From an uncultured Prevotella sp. (GTDB lineage Bacteria > Bacteroidota > Bacteroidia > Bacteroidales > Bacteroidaceae): a DNA stretch of 8,272 nt. Of this stretch, positions 6,701 through 8,272 are shown one piece after another. Position 1 is the stretch's first letter. Each line of letters begins with the position of its first letter. The stretch covers positions 1 through 8,272 of the forward strand of contig URSZ01000108.1 of NCBI GenBank assembly GCA_900550635.1. Reading direction: 5' to 3'. The notes beneath the pieces are model-generated. The model saw nothing but the letters and a program-made list of their open reading frames with translations, did not search any database and was not told where the DNA came from. The translations under genes and the position numbers were made by a program.

Positions 6701-8272
6701 TAAGTATTCCGGCCACACAGAGCGGGCAACCGATTTACATATATGGCGGATATGCTGCCGACACGCACGAGCGCACACCTCTCACTACCCGCTCTGTTAT
6801 CAACGGCAACAACGACGGCAACAACCTGAACGAAGGTATCTACCATTGCATTACTGTTGAAGCCCGGGCAAAAGCCATAATCGACGGATTCCATATAATA
6901 AACGGATACGCAGCCGGCGAAGCGTCTATGCTTTATGGTGCCGGTATGCTCGTAGGCGACGGTGCTGAAGTGACGGTTAACAACTGCATATTCGAAAACA
7001 ACACCGCACAGGAAGGCGCAGCTATCGACGCACGCAACGCTAAGCTAACAATGAACAACTGCGTTGTAAACAACAATACCAATACCGACGAAACGCAACC
7101 GCTTATTAATAGCAACGCCCTTACAATGAACCACGTCACGGTGGTAAACAACCTCGGCGCAGCTCCTGCCAACATGGGAAGCAATTCTTTCGCAACAGGA
7201 AACAGTTCGGGCAACAATAAGGAAGCATTGGCTTCAGTGGGCGCAGACGGCGCAAAGAACTTTGCCAACCCAACAAACAACGTAGGGGCAACGCTCGGAT
7301 TCGACACTTATCTTGGAGGTTATGCCGAATTCCGTCCGCTTACAAGCTCGCCCGACGCAGCCGGGTTAATAAACAAAGCCACAGGCACACCGACAGAACT
7401 TACAGCCGACATTACCGGTAGCGAACGCAACCTCGGCGGTGCGCCCGACCTCGGAGCATACGAAGCCAACCTGCCAAAGAACGGTACCGTTATTTACGTA
7501 ACCGAAAACGGCTCGGGCAAAATGGACGGTTCGTCGTGGGAAAACGCCATAGCCGGAAATATGATTTACAACGTAGACGAACAACGCAAAATCGAGAACG
7601 TAAGTACAACCAACACGAAATACATTGGTTTCTACGACTTCACGTCACGTCCTTACGGCGAAATATCCGGGGCAAGCAAACTGTTCTTCGAACACCTCGA
7701 CGAATCGAACCTTAACAGCAGTAACGTAAACTACCGCACCGAGAGCCACGAAGGCGCAACGCACGTTACCGGCGCAAGCGGCATTAACATCCGCAATAAA
7801 AGGATAGAAACTTACGTAGGCGGCCTGCAATACGCCGTGGAACGTGCCGCTGCTTTAGCCGCTGATGACGGCGAGCAAAGATACGTATGGGTGGCAGGCG
7901 GAACTTACACCGACTATAAGGGCTTTGTCATTCGCGACAAGGTGGACGTGCTCGGAGGCTTCCCCAACGTAGGAACGCCGGGAGAAGACGACCGTCACCC
8001 GCTCATATCCTCCTACATACCGGCCAACGAGGCCGACGCGGCACTGGACAAATCGACATACGAGACAATAATACAAATCCGCGAAGAATCTCCCTACACT
8101 TACAGCAACGGCGCATATTCGGCAAACAACCTGCCCGACCGCACACGCAAGCCCGTGCTCTTCCAGCCCGACGTATGCCTGCCCACAAAGTCGCCCTCGG
8201 GACGCGAAAGCTCATTCAGCTATTGGGAATGGGATCGCAGGTGGAATTGGATAGATTGGAAATATTTTTGGA
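3748..8272 (+). CDS. Giant multi-module right-handed beta-helix surface protein (3' partial)
   Basis: The frame runs without a stop from ATG 3748 to the window edge, 1508 complete codons; the C-terminus is not visible. Residues 1-25 form a signal peptide (basic MIRMK start, hydrophobic core, SQA before Q26), a signal peptidase I rather than lipoprotein type; ATG 3757 is an alternative start. Four diverged modules follow: 27-431, 442-902, 917-1239 and 1248 onward. Each opens with a strand plus a (D)GSSW-like motif, then an IWV/VWVA strand and a YGGFAGTET-like turn (90-98, 512-520, YGGYA at 999-1003, LGGF at 1402-1405). Gly/Asn-rich coils follow, and the first three end in GAQE, GAYSIE or GAYE. 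NTIIWGN (313-319) and NSVLWNN (766-772) are recurring coil motifs. This matches parallel beta-helix proteins of Bacteroidota, often named choice-of-anchor Q. No polysaccharide-lyase active site was recognised, so an adhesin is the preferred reading. It follows a fimbrial accessory gene by 80 bases and may be the fimbrial tip protein or independent surface cargo. Confidence 0.8.
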   Translation, partial: MIRMKSIPRILTLATTILFSVVSQAQIYVSIEGGGDGSSWEKTTTLSEALNRARAGEQIWVRGYENANEKQMYIPDSKDGFKLKSGVQLYGGFAGTETSVDERATLDFPYRLKYRSILSGDISKNDSLDAVNLIFPGNGTRDDNATHVLSIDMNPSSSSGNNNSYPTVVNGFTVTGGHAAAADGKGGGIYIYGDNSKGGIFRIEQCFLTYNYASQGGAVYVAEDVKDVNNNISLISQCVAYNNAAGERSVEENAGGGFYIAGEATAANTSAFNNEKGGMRISPEATVTNCTVARNTGAGIDLTEDDHTQNVQNTIIWGNTTLSLQYQPTFRYSAFHEVEDDDSNNNIYVSDKNRDKEYGPFFDAPSLSTGFDREYNGENTNYPTWSWDILEGTIMVNKGNSAAYEQNTYGSEDIKGRPRISGDTIDIGAQEYQYLPASRRRYVKQGGTGNGLSWDNASGDLQRMIDELADNNPQNLAGEVWVAKGEYEPQSQIISATTYSASFRMRDGISVYGGFAGTETTKQERAKGSMPWNYTNETILRGSAYTDNISWQTNRWTLTSDSRHVVWFAPLASENKAGFDRTTILDGVTIKGGYAQGGLGENEFQTDKGAGIYIALNAYAQNCIIKENHAKGNGGAAYINGGRLTNSLVFNNNSDANGGGVYIENAGIILACMITNNSANNGGGVYLNHSGAWSDGLNHPEYLILSTSVVSNNTSRNNGAVYCNKGGVLLQNTITNNNCPTATDNTDANASQTGGLYIDTYALVINSVLWNNTIQRMNIPMYARNASAQTVRFMNSALSGTNNAIWNNTLQSGIINLSESNDLMAEGTLTPDFDPTGMPNETGVDGSLQNVTYMWKPVSGSNLRARGMTLGTLPGEVLLAPEIDIEGLLFAQKPSTGAYSIEQPHITPEDDGSSLKIYVNADCTVHNHNGSSWDEAYRSLNEAIAYLAGLDATTVGNKKLEIHVQEGDLWPRYAFTNLDPRTATLSIPATQSGQPIYIYGGYAADTHERTPLTTRSVINGNNDGNNLNEGIYHCITVEARAKAIIDGFHIINGYAAGEASMLYGAGMLVGDGAEVTVNNCIFENNTAQEGAAIDARNAKLTMNNCVVNNNTNTDETQPLINSNALTMNHVTVVNNLGAAPANMGSNSFATGNSSGNNKEALASVGADGAKNFANPTNNVGATLGFDTYLGGYAEFRPLTSSPDAAGLINKATGTPTELTADITGSERNLGGAPDLGAYEANLPKNGTVIYVTENGSGKMDGSSWENAIAGNMIYNVDEQRKIENVSTTNTKYIGFYDFTSRPYGEISGASKLFFEHLDESNLNSSNVNYRTESHEGATHVTGASGINIRNKRIETYVGGLQYAVERAAALAADDGEQRYVWVAGGTYTDYKGFVIRDKVDVLGGFPNVGTPGEDDRHPLISSYIPANEADAALDKSTYETIIQIREESPYTYSNGAYSANNLPDRTRKPVLFQPDVCLPTKSPSGRESSFSYWEWDRRWNWIDWKYFW
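3826..8271 (+). repeat. Four large protein modules repeated within the giant gene
   Basis: Module 1 spans 3826-5040, module 2 5071-6453, module 3 6496-7464, and module 4 runs from 7489 past the edge. The shared order is an IYV strand, a GSSW motif (LSW in module 2), a helix (for example LSEALNRA, LNEAIAYLA), an IWV/VWVA strand, a YGGFAGTET-like turn, beta-helix coils, and a closing GAxE or GAY motif. The closing motif is KGRPRISGDTIDIGAQE in module 1, the eroded KPSTGAYSIE in module 2 and GGAPDLGAYE in module 3. Modules are about 405, 461 and 323 residues long. Identity is confined to these motifs, so the modules are old duplicates. Confidence 0.7.
5641..6030 (+). repeat. Regular beta-helix coils with a 24-residue period in module 2
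   Basis: Aligned coils carry a GG-x-x-Tyr core: GGAAYI (Y638), GGGVYI (Y662), GGGVYL (Y686), then GAVYC (Y722) and GGLYI (Y757). The first three tyrosines are exactly 24 residues apart, which is one turn of a right-handed parallel beta-helix; the next two steps are 36 and 35, so those coils carry insertions. Asn-rich turns (VFNNNS, ITNNSANN, VSNNTS) lie between the strands as expected for asparagine ladders. Confidence 0.65.

Noticed and set aside
3748..8272. Pectate lyase or other polysaccharide-degrading enzyme
   Set aside because: The beta-helix fold is shared with such enzymes, but no catalytic motif or calcium site was recognised, and the multi-module layout beside fimbrial genes suits a surface adhesin better.

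Overview
The window looks like a Bacteroidota (Bacteroidales) chromosome segment, most plausibly from a Prevotella- or Porphyromonas-like organism. Everything supported is on the + strand: three genes of a Mfa/FimA-type (type V pilus) fimbrial locus, followed by the first 4.5 kb of a giant modular surface-protein gene. The phylum call rests on the fimbrillin families, the Mfa2-type anchor with its lipoprotein Cys and Asp-Leu-x-x-Cys motif, A-rich start regions without clear Shine-Dalgarno sequences, and the Bacteroidota style of beta-helix surface protein. The genus is a guess.

Layout. (1) 2-1186: a major fimbrillin of the Mfa1 type, missing its N-terminus at the window edge. (2) 1187-1334: a 148-base gap holding three perfect stem-loops in a row and a weaker fourth. 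(3) 1335-2336: a lipoprotein of the Mfa2/FimB anchor family. (4) 2337 to about 2632: a leader of unclear coding status with a dyad, a direct repeat, an A8 tract and three 21-bp-spaced copies of a 13-bp repeat. The longest reading of the next gene runs through it, but its signal peptide argues for a start near 2633. (5) 2432 (or about 2633)-3667: a fimbrillin-like accessory lipoprotein. (6) 3748 to the window end: an uninterrupted frame of 1508 codons with no stop in the window. It carries a signal peptidase I type signal peptide and at least four diverged beta-helix modules, the last cut by the window edge.

How they may work together. In the well-known Mfa fimbriae of Porphyromonas gingivalis, a major subunit gene is followed by the anchor gene, then minor subunits and a very large tip-associated protein. 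The order here (major subunit, anchor, accessory subunit, very large exported protein) matches that plan, but the large protein is a multi-module parallel beta-helix. The inference is that this locus makes a fimbria whose tip or associated adhesin is a beta-helix protein. The hairpins between genes 1 and 2 could let the major subunit be made in excess over the anchor. These functional links are not proved by the sequence.

No tRNA, rRNA, CRISPR array, transposase or convincing minus-strand gene was seen.
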